Part shown: positions 14,006 through 25,712 of the stretch, in pieces
Numbering within the stretch: position 1 is the first letter of the stretch
Layout: each line of letters opens with the position of its first letter
NCBI RefSeq assembly: GCF_020520425.1
Contig: NC_079492.1
Location: 104,505,157 to 104,569,156 of the forward strand
Length of the DNA: 64,000 nucleotides
From: Spinacia oleracea
Lineage: Eukaryota; Streptophyta; Magnoliopsida; Caryophyllales; Amaranthaceae
Reading direction: 5' to 3'
Notes under the pieces: generated by a model
Databases searched by the model: none
What the model was told of the DNA's origin: nothing
Seen by the model: the letters and a program-made list of their open reading frames with translations, nothing else
Made by a program: the position numbers and the translations under genes

Positions 14006-16860
14006 CAAAAAATATTTCCAATCGACGACTTTTAGAAATAAAAAGATTACTTTTGATTTTTTTTTTTTTTTAGCAAAATAAACAAGAAAATAATATTTTC
14101 TGAAAAAAGGTTACCCTCCCTCTAGGTTGGGATAGATGGGTTACTTTGGCTACTTTTTCTGAAAAGCCATTACCTGCCCGTTATGGTGACGCTGATGGGT
14201 AACTGGATTTTTTATATTTTAACATTAAAGAAATTATAGAAAGGTATTTTATTATTTGAAAATCCATAACCTTAATGGATCATGGTCTTTTTTCCCTAAA
14301 GGTTGTTGCTTGTAAGTGGGCCAACGAAATAAATTATTATTTTTTGATATAAAAAATAATTTTGAGAAGACGTTACTTTTTTCCTGGGGGAAAGGGAATT
14401 GAGTAAGAATTAACGGTTATTTGCATAATACGAAGGGTGAGGTGGCCCGACGGTTTTGTCAGCGAGCCTGACAGCGCTAGAAAAGTGTAACGCTAACTAC
14501 GCTAGCGCTAGAAAGAACTAGCGTTGGGCAAGCAGGCGCTTGACTTTTTTGGCGCCTGTTGTCTATGTATTTGAATTCTTGGCGGATATGTTCGCCATTT
14601 CTGCTGCAGTTTTCTTTCGAGTTTCTTCATTTTCTCTCGACTCTTGTTGCTTGTTTTTGCTCGAATTTTGCCAATTTCTTAACCAAATTCGTCCACAAGT
14701 CATCCTAGATCACTATCATGTAAGTAATTTTGGATTTTGGTTGAGTTTTGGTTTCATTTTGAGTAAAATTCGTATGGAAGTTTATGCTCAAATTGATTTA
14801 GGGATTTTTGATTTTGTCCCAATTTCTTGCAATTGATGGCTTACATGTGATGTTTGTAACATGTAAAAGTGTTCTAGCATGTTAATTTTTGCATGTATGT
14901 TAATTTTAAGCTTACTCAAAATTAGCCCCCAAGTGTGCCTACGAATTGGTGTTGAGATGCAATGTAGGTGATCTTGGCTTGATGTTTGCGGTATACATGG
15001 TCTATGAGTGATAGAAAATGCATGAATTTTTGCTTTTGAGCTTTTTTGCTCAATTTTGCATGTACGGGCTTACTACCAATTTGAACTTAGTAGCATGTTC
15101 ATACTTAAGGAACAAAATTGTTTGACTACACCAAGTAAGACAGACTTGTTATGAATTTGAATGCTTGGAACTTAGAAATAGAATGTGTTATTTTCTAGAT
15201 TAAGGTATGATACCTTATAATTTTTGTGTTTTGCTTTTTCTACCTTTTTTTCGACGTTCTTGCTTATTTTGTTCAACATTGCATATATGAAGAGTGTTTG
15301 TAAGGTGCAGCGTCACGAGGGGTATGCCTCAGGGGCACTTGGGGTTTGCGGAAAAGGACTTGCCGCAGGTCCCCCATTTTTGTAGAAAGAACCTGGGGTT
15401 TCAACCCCCGAGCATTTACTTTTGCTTTTCTTCTTCTGGCGTTAGAGATTTTCTTAATTCTTTTCATATTCCTTTGAAGCAATAGTCGAAATATAGGAAC
15501 ATATATATGCAGAGTGATTGTCATGCATGTTCGTTGCAGTAGGATGATCGAAGTTTTCCTGAACGAGTGTTTTATTGCCCTGTTAGTTTGGAGCAACTTT
15601 CAAGTTCTAAGAATTGAACCTTGCTCAGAATGGATATGGGGTTTAGCAAATTACGGTTTGTTTTAAACACTAGGATTTGCTCCCTATGACATATGTATAG
15701 CATTAGCATCGAGAATTTGCAATAAAATCGACAATTGGAGCAGTTTTGAAGTGCTTTTCTCAAGCCCCCAAGCATAGCTACGGGATTGGGTTTCTACTAC
15801 AATGTTTGCCATGTATTTTGTATATTCATGATGTCTAGGACGAACATAAGTCATCTGGCTACGAATAGTTCATGAATAGTTTGAAGCATACTTGTTTAGT
15901 GCAAGGTATGTTTGAGTAGTAATTGCTACTTGTCGTTTTTTTTTTTGCGTTATAGGTGTCGTATTAGGTGACAATGATATGGTCAAGGTGATCAACAAGT
16001 TGATGTATTCCTTAACCAAGCCTCGGATGATTCTAGTTGGTCAGAGTGAGGCTCTCCAGCTAGCACTCAAAGAAATAGGCATAAGACAAAAGTATGCACA
16101 TTTCATGTTCAGGGCCAGTAATGTCCTTTTTGCAGATTTAGCAGATGTAAGTTTGTATACAGATATCAGTTAAAACTTGCAGATTTAGTTCCAAAATACT
16201 CGCAATGGAAACGTCTGGTATGTCCAATCAGTTGTTAAGGAGAAGAATGGTCGTTTTGGCTAAGCAAGCCCCCGGTATAAAGCATAGAAAAACTTTTTCC
16301 TCGTTTGAATTAGACATGGGAAGGTGCATCCAACTTGATTTCTTAACAAGGAAATGAAAAAACTAACTAAGATAGAGGACATATACAACTATGTTTTTGA
16401 AAATATTTTTGAAAAGGGAAAGGGAGAAGTAGGAACCTTATTTAGAAGTGCATTCGAGAATATTTGAGGAGGTCGCTTGACAATGAGGTTACATGGTTCG
16501 ATAATGTCTAAGTTAAAATCGTCTCTTTTTTTTTTATTACGACACTTGGGTTGTTGGCTGTAGTACTTTTTGCAGATTTCTTATAAGAAGTATTGTTTGC
16601 TCGATTTAGGATGAAGTTTAGATGTTCAAAGTTCAAGAAGGTGAAAGACATTTTTGCATGAAGAGTTGTCAAGGGACGCTAAGGATAAGGATAGTAATTA
16701 CGTGTGCCCTTTGTTGTTTATAAAGAATGCTTTATTGTATCACTTAGTTTTTTTAGCAATGTTTAAGAAGACGTTTTACTTTTTAGTAAATGCGTATTTT
16801 ATTTAAGGAAATTATTTATGTATCCGAATGGCGGGAAACAAGTTACTTAACCAAGTTATT
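14006..16860. other. Retrotransposon-derived DNA without recognised genes
   Basis: Frames at 14540-14836 and 15979-16173 have no recognisable domain. Two diverged copies of a segment beginning AGCCCCCAAG and continuing through CTACG and ATTGG occur near 14933 and 15766, about 835 bp apart. This suggests an old internal duplication. AGCGCTAG motifs recur at about 14472-14525, linking this DNA to the flanks of the Tekay element. Confidence 0.35.
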
Positions 16861-17039
16861 TTATTCGAGTTTTTGTGTTCCGTCAGGTGTGAATAAAATG
16901 AATCCAAGATCCTTAAATCATTGAAGAATTAAACACATTATGTATTTTGACTCAATTCTAAAATATTTTAGGTAAGCAAATCCTTTCCTAATAGTCTAGA
17001 AACTACTCTTGGTTGATAGGTCCGTCTAACACTAGTAGA

Positions 17040-17290
17040 AAAAACCCCTGTTGCAGCCCCCTTGTTGCAGCGTACATGTATAAATACGCTTCAACAACCA
17101 GTCGGTCAACGCGGGTCAAACCCTTTAAAGGGTTATCGCAGCGTACATTTTAGTTGTTCGCAGCAAATGTGTTTGTTGCAGCGTACAAAATAAAAGCCCG
17201 CAGCAACAACCCGACTTTGTTGCAGCGTACATGTTATTGCCCGCTGCAACAAGTCCGCGTTTCAAAAAAATTTACTTTCCTATGCAACAA
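17040..17290. repeat. Left subterminal repeats of the CACTA element
   Basis: TTGCAGCGTACA and variants recur at intervals of roughly 20-50 bases in both orientations. Family knowledge suggests transposase binding sites. Overlapping frames with repeated cysteines and LLQRT-like words are by-products of these repeats. Confidence 0.85.
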
Positions 17291-17699
17291 ACCGCGCTCA
17301 AACGAGCGGGCTCAAACGTACGTTGTTCTTTCTCTGCTCCAAGATTTTTCCCTTAAACAAATATCCAAACAAACCGTCGAACTCAGCCGTCGAACTCAGC
17401 CCTGCGTCGCCGTCGAACTCAGCCCTACGTCGCCGTCGAACCCAAGCGTTGCTCAGCCCTGCGTCGCTGTCTTCGCCGGTGTGTGGTGTTCTAGCCTCAT
17501 CTCCCCCATCCCGTTCAATTCTCGCGCGGCCTGTCACTGAAAGGTTATATTCTTGGTCGGCCGGGGGTTCAGCATTTCCCCGTCGCGTCGTGGTTCCGGT
17601 GGTTGCTCGGCGTCGTGGTTCCGGTGGTTTTGCTATGGTGTGTTCAATTTTTATTTTCGTTTTTTATTTTCGTTTTCAGATTAGGGTTCAATTTTAGTT

Positions 17700-17823
17700 T
17701 TTGATTTTCGTTTTGATTATTGTTTTTGATTTTCGTTTTTGATTTTCGTTTTGATTTTCGTTTTGATTTTCGTTTTTGATTTTTGTTTTGATTTTCGTTT
17801 TGATTTTCGTTTTGATTTTCGTT
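17700..17823. repeat. TTTTGATTTTCG simple tandem repeat
   Basis: About ten imperfect copies of a TTTTGATTTTCGT-type word follow a GC-rich segment (17290-17690) inside the CACTA element. The GC-rich segment plus pyrimidine-rich run could be a captured 5' leader, but no start codon or domain is identified. Confidence 0.8.
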
Positions 17824-18932
17824 TAAGGGAAAAAGCTCTGAGCTTCTTAGTGTAATCCTTTTCTCTATCCTTCAATTTAATTACCATTATGTTTTATTAT
17901 TAGGTTTAATTTAGGGTATTCCTAATATGATCGATTTCTGCTTCTATTTTTATAAATTTGCTTCAATTCATCATGTTGAATCGCATGTTTGACGCTCTAA
18001 TTAAGCTAAAATCCATCTTGCTAATAATTTATGGTCTGTAAATATGACTATATTGGTTATTTGGGGATTACCCTTGAACATTTGTTTGCAATAGATGTTA
18101 GATGACCCTTTTTCTTGTTTTTTTTTTTTGGGATTAACCTAGAATTTTGTTTGTTTTGTCATAAACTATGCTCATTATGCAACATTAATCTGGAGACAAA
18201 TGGGTTTTGTGAATACCAATTAGCTCACATTAGCTTTCGTTGTGTTTTCAATTGCATTCCGTTACTCTGTAGATTAATTGGTGTCAAGCTTCAAGCTTAT
18301 GAAGTGATTTTTTAGCAGAAAACCTAAGGAATGTCATTGTGTAATTTTACGGTGTTGGTTGGTTGATTTCTTGTGGGTTTTTTGTACTTGTTCTACAATT
18401 GATTTGACGTTTTTAGGTTCCAAAGGCTCAGGTTTTTGAGAGGTTTGAGCTTGGGAATGGATATTTGGAGAATAATTTATGAGAGATTAAGAAAACAACA
18501 ATCACCCTTCTAGCACGGTTCTGTGGTGAATAATAGGGTGAAAGGAGGCAGGTGCCATGTGTTATTTTATTCTTCTAGCCTTTGTTTTCAGGAAATAAAC
18601 CACCAGGAGTTCAGGTCTAATCTCAGGCCTTAAGGAACATTTTGATATGTCGGTGATCAATGTATTTTACTCCGTACTTGTTACCTTTTTGTAATGTTCT
18701 TCGTAGGATATCTGTGTTTTTCTGTAATGTTCTTCGTGATAGCAGTTGTTCTCATAGAGTGATAAATACTGATAAAGATGCGAGTGTCCAGTTTCTTGCT
18801 TTATTCAGCATATCAGCTTCCTCTCCAACTTTTTTTCTTGTTCATACAAAAAGGGATAGCAGAAGTGAAATTGTATATGCATGCTCATTTGGCTGGTTTC
18901 TTGAATCAACACATTGCTGTATGTTGATGCAG

Positions 18933-19304
18933 GTCCAAGACGAGCTTGTTTCTTCCATTAAAGATGCAGCGGAAGGACTTTTTCACCTAAAACGTGCCCG
19001 GCTGTTACGTGAAGTTGATTCAGCTGTGCAGGACTCTATATATTCCCATAAAGACGCTGCGGTCGAGCTTATAAATCCAGCAAAGTTGGGTGGTTCCCAA
19101 CTTCCGTGCGAAGACTTAGAGGTAGAACCATTAGATTCTACTAATGTTGAGGCAGAAATATTGGGAGACCCAAGTTATTTTATTGGATCAAAATGTAGAT
19201 TCCGCCACACCGATGGGCGTTGGTATAATGGTCAAATTGTTCAGTTGGATGGTTCTTCTTCCGCCAGAGTTTCTTTCCTCAATCCAACGTCAGAGAAGAT
19301 GATG
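18933..19304 (+). pseudogene. Captured exon: Tudor-like region of a CCCH/G-patch zinc-finger protein
   Basis: This 124-codon exon is preceded by TGATGCAG and followed by GTGAGT, so both splice sites look usable. It encodes a coiled segment (SSIKDAAEGLFHLKRARLL) and a Tudor-like module (about residues 87-122 of the exon, YFIGSKCRFRHTDGRWYNGQ). These match my memory of plant CCCH-type zinc-finger/G-patch proteins related to ZGPAT. The CCCH finger and G-patch, which should follow, are absent, so it is a transduplicated fragment, not a gene. The frame is open upstream to an ATG at 18660, but that part has no recognisable domain. The gene-family name is from memory and should be tested by search. 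Confidence 0.65.
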
Positions 19305-19594
19305 GTGAGTTCCTTGTAATCTAAAGCTGGCCCCTGTTGTTATACTCCCCACCACCACAACATTATAGTTACTCAATACTTTGTAGGTCTGTATTTGTTG
19401 TTTTGTACTTGCTTGTCTTATTATAGCTATATATAGGTAATGGCAGAGTATTTAAATAAGATGCCTTGTAGGAGGTGCTGTCATTCTTTGGCAAGATGGT
19501 TTTTATCTGTTTGTTCTTCCTCGAAGTGGAAGGAAACCCTATCTGTGGTTTGAAACTTAAAGTAGTATTATTGTTCTGCTTTAGCAAAATGTAG

Positions 19595-19826
19595 ACCCCT
19601 GAGTTCAAGCTAGTGGGGATAGGGCAGAAGCAATGTCATTATCATTCGAGTGACAGATCGAAGGAGACTGATCATAAGGTTAGAAGTTGTTCACTCTTCT
19701 CTTTTCATGCTATTTGACATCTTGTAGCTTCATTTTTGTAACATCTTTAAAGATTTATTATTATAGACTCTACGAAGGCTTGCTCAGAACTGTGAGGCAG
19801 CAAGGAAAAGCCGGTTGAGGAAAAAA
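19595..19826 (+). pseudogene. Captured exons: basic region of a TGA-type bZIP transcription factor
   Basis: Exon A (19595-19678, 28 codons) ends in SDRSKETDHK. Exon B (19767-19826, 20 codons) reads TLRRLAQNCEAARKSRLRKK. The intron is GT-AG (19679-19766) and exon B is followed by GTAAG. The order SDRSK...K/TLRRLAQNREAARKSRLRKK is diagnostic of TGA-class bZIP factors, which bind TGACG motifs in defence and floral genes. The leucine zipper and DOG1-like C-terminus that should follow are missing. One invariant residue is changed (Asn-Arg-Glu to Asn-Cys-Glu), as expected if CGT or CGC lost its C by deamination. Exon A's 5' boundary (AG at 19593-19594) is inferred from phase. Confidence 0.75.
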
Positions 19827-20103
19827 GTAAGACATCTAATTTTGTTTCTTGCATGTACTTTGGTGTTGGTTAATTATTTAATTTGTTTTCTCATTTAATT
19901 AATTAATGGAATTAGCTGAAGAAGGATTCCATGTGGGGAAAAAATAAGTCATAAAGCTAATATGAAAATCGGCTAAGTTTCTACTTGTTTTTATTTTTTG
20001 GTCTTTAACATGCTCTTGTATTATCTTTCTTTTTCTTTCCCTCCCTTTTTCTTTTTTGGAAATAGGCATAGGTTGTTCTTGGATTTGGGTGGAAATAGGC
20101 ATA

Positions 20104-23100
20104 TGATTAGTTGTAACTTTCCAAGACTCAATCCAATCTATTTATGTACATTTGAGACTTGTTTGGCTATATAGGTCATATTTAGGCTAAAATGACATTT
20201 TCGCTCCCAACTTTGAACTAATGAACCTAAGAACTCATTTCAAACTTACTACATGATTTATATGATTAGCTTTAACTTTCCAAGACTCAATCCAATCTAT
20301 TTATGCACATTTGAGACTTGTTTGGCCATTATAGGTCATAATTAGGCTAAAATGACATTTTTCGCTCCCAACTTTGAACTAACGAACCTAATGACTCATT
20401 TTATTCTTATTACATGATTAATATGCATAATATTAACTTTATAAAACTCATTCTAATCTATGTATGCACATTTGAGACTTTGGTCGTTATAGGTCATAGT
20501 TAGGCTAAAATAAGTCATTTTCGCTCCCAATTCATAACTAGATAACCTAAGGATTCATTTCAAACTTATTACATGATTAATATGATTAGTTTTAAATTTC
20601 CAACACTCGTTCCAATCTATCTCTGCACATTCGAGACTTCTTTTTCCGTTATAGGTCATATATAGGCTAAAATGTCACTAACGAACCTAAGGACTCATTT
20701 TAAACTTACTAAATGTTTTATATGCTTAGTTTTGACTTTCTAGAACTCATTCCAATCCATTTACGCATATTTAAGGCTCATTGTGTCGTTATAGGTCATA
20801 TTTAGGCTAAAGTGCCATTTTCGCTCCCAACTTTGAACTTAAGAACCTAATGACTCATTTTAAACTTATTATATGATTAATATGTTTAGTTTTAAGTTTC
20901 TAAGACTTATTCTAATCTGTTTATGCACATTTAATGCTTGTTTGATAGTTATAGGTCATATTTAGGCTAAAATGAGGCATTTTCGCTCCTAACTTTAAAA
21001 TAAAGAACCTAAGCACTCATTTTAAACTTAATACATGTTTAATATGCATAATTTTAACTTTATAAGACTCGTTCCAATCTATTTATGCACCTTTAAGGCT
21101 CATTAGGTCGTTGTAGGTCATATTTAGGCTAAAATGACATTTTCGCTCCCAACTTTGAACTTAAGAACCTAATGACTCATTTTAAACTTATTATATGATT
21201 AATATGCTTAGTTTTAAGTTTCTAAGACTTATTCTAATTTGTTTATGCACATTTAATGCTTGTTTGATAGTTATAGGTCATATTTAGGCTAAAATGAGGC
21301 ATTTTCGCTCCTAACTTTGAACTAAAGAACCTAAGGACTCATTTTAAACTTATTACATGATTAATATGCTTAGTTTTAAGTTTCTAAGACTTATTCTAAT
21401 CTATTTATGCACATTTAATGTTTGTTTTATCGTTATAGGTCATATTTAGGCTAAAATGAGGCATTTGCGCTCCTAACTTTGAACTAAAGAACCTAAGGAC
21501 TCATTTTAAACTTATTACATGATTAATATGCTTAGTTTTAAGTTTCTAAGACTTATTCTAACTACTTATACACATTTAAGGCTTGTTTGGTCGTTATCGG
21601 ACATATTTAGGCTAAAATAACATTTTCGCTCCAAACTTTGAACTAAAGAACCTAAGGACTCATTTTAAACTTACTAAATGTTTTATATTCTTAGTTTTGA
21701 CTTTCTAGAACTCATTCCAATCCATTTATGCATATTTAAGGCTCATTGTGTAGTTATAGGTCATATTTAGGCTAAAGTGCCATTTTCGCTCCCAACTTTG
21801 AACTTAAGAACCTAATGACTCATTTTAAACTTATTATATGATTAATATGCTTAGTTTTAAGTTTCTAAGACTTATTCTAATCTGTTTATGCACATTTAAT
21901 GCTTGTTTGATAGTTATAGGTCATATTTAGGCTAAAATGAGGCATTTTCGCTCCTAACTTTAAAATAAAGAACCTAAGCACTCATTTTAAACTTAATACA
22001 TGTTTAATATGCATAATTATAACTTTATAAGACTCGTTCCAATCTATTTATGCACCTTTAAGGCTCATTAGGTCGTTGTAGGTCATATTTAGGCTAAAAT
22101 GACATTTTCGCTCCCAACTATGAACCAAAGAACCTAAGGACTCATTTTAAACTTACTAAATGTTTTATATGCTTATTTTTAACTTTCTAGTACTCATTCC
22201 AATCCATTTATGCACATTTAAGGCTCATTGTGTCGTTATAGGTCATATTTAGGCTAAAATGACATTTTCGCTACAAATTTGAACTTAAGAACCTAATGAC
22301 TCATTTTAAACTTATTATATGATAAATATGCTTAGTTTTAAGTTTCTAAGACTTATTCTAATCTGTTTATGCACATTTAATGCTTGTTTGATAGTTATAG
22401 GTCATATTTAGGCTAAAATGAGGCATTTTCGCTCCTAACTTTAAAATAAAGAACCTAAGCACTCATTTTAAACTTAATACATGTTTAATATGCATAATTA
22501 TAACTTTATAAGACTCGTTCCAATCTATTTATGCACCTTTAAGGCTCATTAGGTCGTTGTAGGTCATATTTAGGCTAAAATGACATTTTCGCTCCCAACT
22601 ATGAACCAAAGAACCTAAGGACTCATTTTAAACTTACTAAATGTTTTATATGCTTAACTTTCTAGTACTCATTCCAATCCATTTATGCACATTTAAGGCT
22701 CATTGTGTCGTTATAGGTCATATTTAGGCTAAAATGACATTTTCGCTACAAATTTGAACTTAAGAACCTAATGACTCATTTTAAACTTATTATATGATAA
22801 ATATGCTTAGTTTTAAGTTTCTAAGACTTATTCTAATCTGTTTATGCACATTTAATGCTTGTTTGATAGTTATAGGTCATATTTAGGCTAAAATGAGGCA
22901 TTTTCGCTCCTAACTTTAAAATAAAGAACCTAAGCACTCATTTTAAACTTAATACATGTTTAATATGCATAATTATAACTTTATAAGACTCGTTCCAATC
23001 TATTTATGCACCTTTAAGGCTCATTAGGTCGTTGTAGGTCATATTTAGGCTAAAATGACATTTTCGCTCCCAACTATGAACCAAAGAACCTAAGGACTCA

Positions 23101-24391
23101 TTTTAAACTTACTAAATGTTTTATATGCTTATTTTTAACTTTCTAGTACTCATTCCAATCCATTTATGCACATTTAAGGCTCATTGTGTCGTTATAGGTC
23201 ATATTTAGGCTAAAATGACATTTTCGCTACAAATTTGAACTTAAGAACCTAATGACTCATTTTAAACTTATTATATGATAAATATGCTTAGTTTTAAGTT
23301 TCTAAGACTTATTCTAATCTGTTTATGCACATTTAATGCTTGTTTGATAGTTATAGGTCATATTTAGGCTAAAATGAGGCATTTTCGCTCATAACTTTAA
23401 AATAAAGAACATAAGCACTCATTTTTAACTTAATACATGTTTAATATGCATAATTATAACTTTATAAGACTCGTTCCAATCTATTTATGCACCTTTAAGG
23501 CTCATTAGGTCGTTGTAGGTCATATTTAGGCTAAAATGACATTTTCGCTCCCAACTATGAACCAAAGAACCTAAGGACTCATTTTAAACTTACTAAATGT
23601 TTTATATGCTTATTTTTAACTTTCTAGTACTCATTCCAATCCATTTATGCACATTTAAGGCTCATTGTGTCGTTATAGGTCATATTTAGGCTAAAATGAC
23701 ATTTTCGCTCCCAACTTTGAACTTAAGAACCTAATGACTCATTTTAAACTTATTATATGATAAATATGCTTAGTTTAAGTTTCTAAGACTTATTCTAATA
23801 TGTTTATGCACATTTAATGCTTGTTTGATAGTTATAGGTCATATTTAGGCTAAAATGAGGCATTTTCGCTCCTAACTTTAAAATAAAGAACCTAAGCACG
23901 CATTTTAAACTTAATACATGTTTAATATGCATAATTTTAACTTTATAAGACTCGTTCCATTCCATTTATGCATATTTAAGGCTCATTGTGTCGTTTTAGG
24001 TCATATTTAGGCTAAAATGACATTTTCGCTCCCAACTTTGAACTTAAGAACCTAAGGACTCATTTTTAAATTATTATATGATTAATAAGCTTAGTTTTGA
24101 GTTTCTAGCACTTATTCTAATCTACTTATACCCATTTAATGCTTGTTTGATCGTTATAGGTCATATCTAGGCTAAAATAAGGCATTTTCGCTCCCAACTT
24201 TAAAATAAAGAACCTAAGGACTCATTTAAAACTTATTACATGTTTAATATGCATAATTTTAACGATCTAAGACTCGTTCCAATCTATTTATGCACCTATA
24301 GACTCATTGGGTCGTTATAGGTCATATTTAGGCTAAAATGACATTTTCGCTCCCAACTTTGAACTAAAGAACCTAAGGACTCATTTTAGAC
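20104..24391. repeat. Satellite-like tandem array, about 160-bp monomer, about 27 copies, with 480-bp higher-order repeat
   Basis: The phrase ATAGGTCATATTTAGGCTAA recurs about every 160 bases from 20174 to 24320. Monomers differ by roughly 10-25% by eye, and those three positions apart are much more alike. For example, the GCATAATTATAACTTTATAAG junction recurs near 22011, 22491, 22969 and 23449, giving a three-monomer higher-order unit of about 480 bp. The array occupies over half of the CACTA element and has no coding frame. In CACTA elements internal tandem repeats are known, but this length and hierarchy are striking. Confidence 0.93.
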
Positions 24392-24485
24392 TATTAGGAC
24401 ATTGTCATTAGTTTCTTGAATGTTAAAATGTGATATTTAATTTGTATTTAATCTAATGTTTAATTTAAATTTCTGTTTTTGTAAA

Positions 24486-24609
24486 GGTCTACACTCCGAG
24501 GATTGCGCCTTATGCGAGGAATTTGATGTGGTTCGTGAGCAATGGGCTAAGTTTTTTACCAACAAGTATTTATTATTGGCTTTAGCGCGCTTGATCGAGT
24601 TGGTTTAGT
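24486..24609 (+). other. Possible terminal exon fragment inside the CACTA element
   Basis: After a TTTTGTAAAG acceptor-like sequence, a 40-codon frame runs to a TAG at 24607-24609. It reads in part EDCALCEEFDVVREQWAKFF. I do not recognise the protein. It may be the last exon of a third captured gene or of a decayed transposase. The lower AT content compared with the array supports a coding origin. Confidence 0.3.
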
Positions 24610-24844
24610 TGTTATAGAATAAATTTTATATTAAAATGTATGTTTATGTTGAAATTGGAACATATATTTAAATGTAATATGTGCACTTTGGTTTTGGGAT
24701 ATATAGTATACAAAACTCCAGTTGTTGTTTTTATATTTGTTATACAGGTTGCGTTATTCTATTATTGTTTTGACAGGTTTCTATATTTAGTGCAAGGCAC
24801 TCTAGGTATCCCTAAACAAAATTAGAATTTTCCCGCCAAAAGTG

Positions 24845-25215
24845 CTTTTTTGCAGCGTACATATATGTTGTACGCTGCAACAAGGGAAAAAAATTTCGCA
24901 AAAATTCAGACTTGTTGCAGCGTACAAATAAATGTACGCTGCAAAAAATTGAGTAATTCAGACTTGTTGCAGCGTACAAATAAATGTACGCTGCAAAAAG
25001 TTGGGTCTGTTGCAGCGGGCTTTTATATGTACGCTGCAACAAGTCCAAAATTTTGCCAATTTTTTGGCACTTGTTGCAGCGTACATCTAAAAGCCCGCTG
25101 CAACAAATCACTTTTTGCAGCGAACATGTACGCTGCAACAAGTTCAGACTTGTTGCAGGCCCCCCAGTTGCAGCATACGATGTACGCTGCAACAGGGGTC
25201 TAAAAGCCCGCTGCA
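24845..25215. repeat. Right subterminal repeats of the CACTA element
   Basis: Many copies of TTGTTGCAGCGTACA and its reverse complement TGTACGCTGCAACA, often paired as short hairpins, mirror the left subterminal region at 17040-17290. Confidence 0.9.
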
Positions 25216-25398
25216 ATAAGGGTTTTTTCTACTAGTGTAAGAACTTATTAGGTAAACCTATCCCATTTGCCACGACATAAAAGGACTCCTTACTTATATC
25301 GTTGAGTTTTACCAAAACTAACATGTACTCACAATTATTTGTGTACCTTACCCCTTTACAATCAATAAGTAACACCTCGCTATGGCGGAAAACTATTA

Positions 25399-25712
25399 CT
25401 CCCTCCGTATTTTTTTAAGAGATACACTTGCCTTTTCCGGCCGTATTTTTTTAAGAGATACACTTGCCATTTTTGATAACTTATCAACCCCACCACCTAA
25501 TTAAAGAATATATCTACTACACTTTATGACCCACCATCCAATTAAAAAATAATTTTACAACTACACCCACCCCACTCCCACCTCCACTTGTTCAAAAGGA
25601 CATGGTCCCCAATGTACTTATTTATTAAAATATCTACCCCAACCCCACTTCTTTTATTTTTCTTAAGACCCGTGCCCAATCAAGTATATCTCTTAAAAAA
25701 ATACGGAGGGAG
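25399..25712. mobile_element. Stowaway-type MITE (Tc1/mariner)
   Basis: It is 314 bp long, flanked by TA on both sides, with terminal inverted repeats CTCCCTCCGTATTTTTTTAA... and the reverse complement ending in ATACGGAGGGAG. CTCCCTCCGT is the hallmark of Stowaway elements. It sits in the reverse copia-like element at a point that is uninterrupted in the copy at 52098-62484. Its left end carries a partial second copy of the terminal sequence (about 25442-25472). No coding sequence is present. Confidence 0.92.

Larger units (their letters stand above)
17030..25237. mobile_element. CACTA (En/Spm-type) DNA transposon carrying host gene fragments and a satellite array
   Basis: The left end reads CACTAGTAGAAAAAACCCC and the right end is its reverse complement, GGGTTTTTTCTACTAGTG. 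The 3-bp target duplication TAA (17027-17029 and 25238-25240) is as expected for CACTA elements. Subterminal regions contain many direct and inverted copies of TTGCAGCGTACA, the type of motif bound by CACTA transposases. The flanks join into the copia-like element. Inside, in order, are a GC-rich leader, a Tudor-like CCCH-protein exon (18933-19304), two TGA bZIP exons (19595-19826), a roughly 4.3-kb tandem array and a possible terminal exon. I recognise no TNP2/TnpA transposase frame, so it is probably non-autonomous. Orientation cannot be set from a transposase; captured genes read on plus. Confidence 0.92.

Noticed and set aside
15979..16173. 64-codon frame (MVKVINKLMYSLTKPRM...)
   Set aside because: Looks protein-like but I recognise no family and no exon partners. 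Left as possible transposon-derived fragment.
17154..17697. Frames rich in LLQRT and RRRR words
   Set aside because: Produced by the subterminal repeats and GC-rich leader of the CACTA element.
24812..25235. Three overlapping frames rich in CCSVHL, LLQRT and MYAAT words
   Set aside because: Products of the TTGCAGCGTACA arrays.
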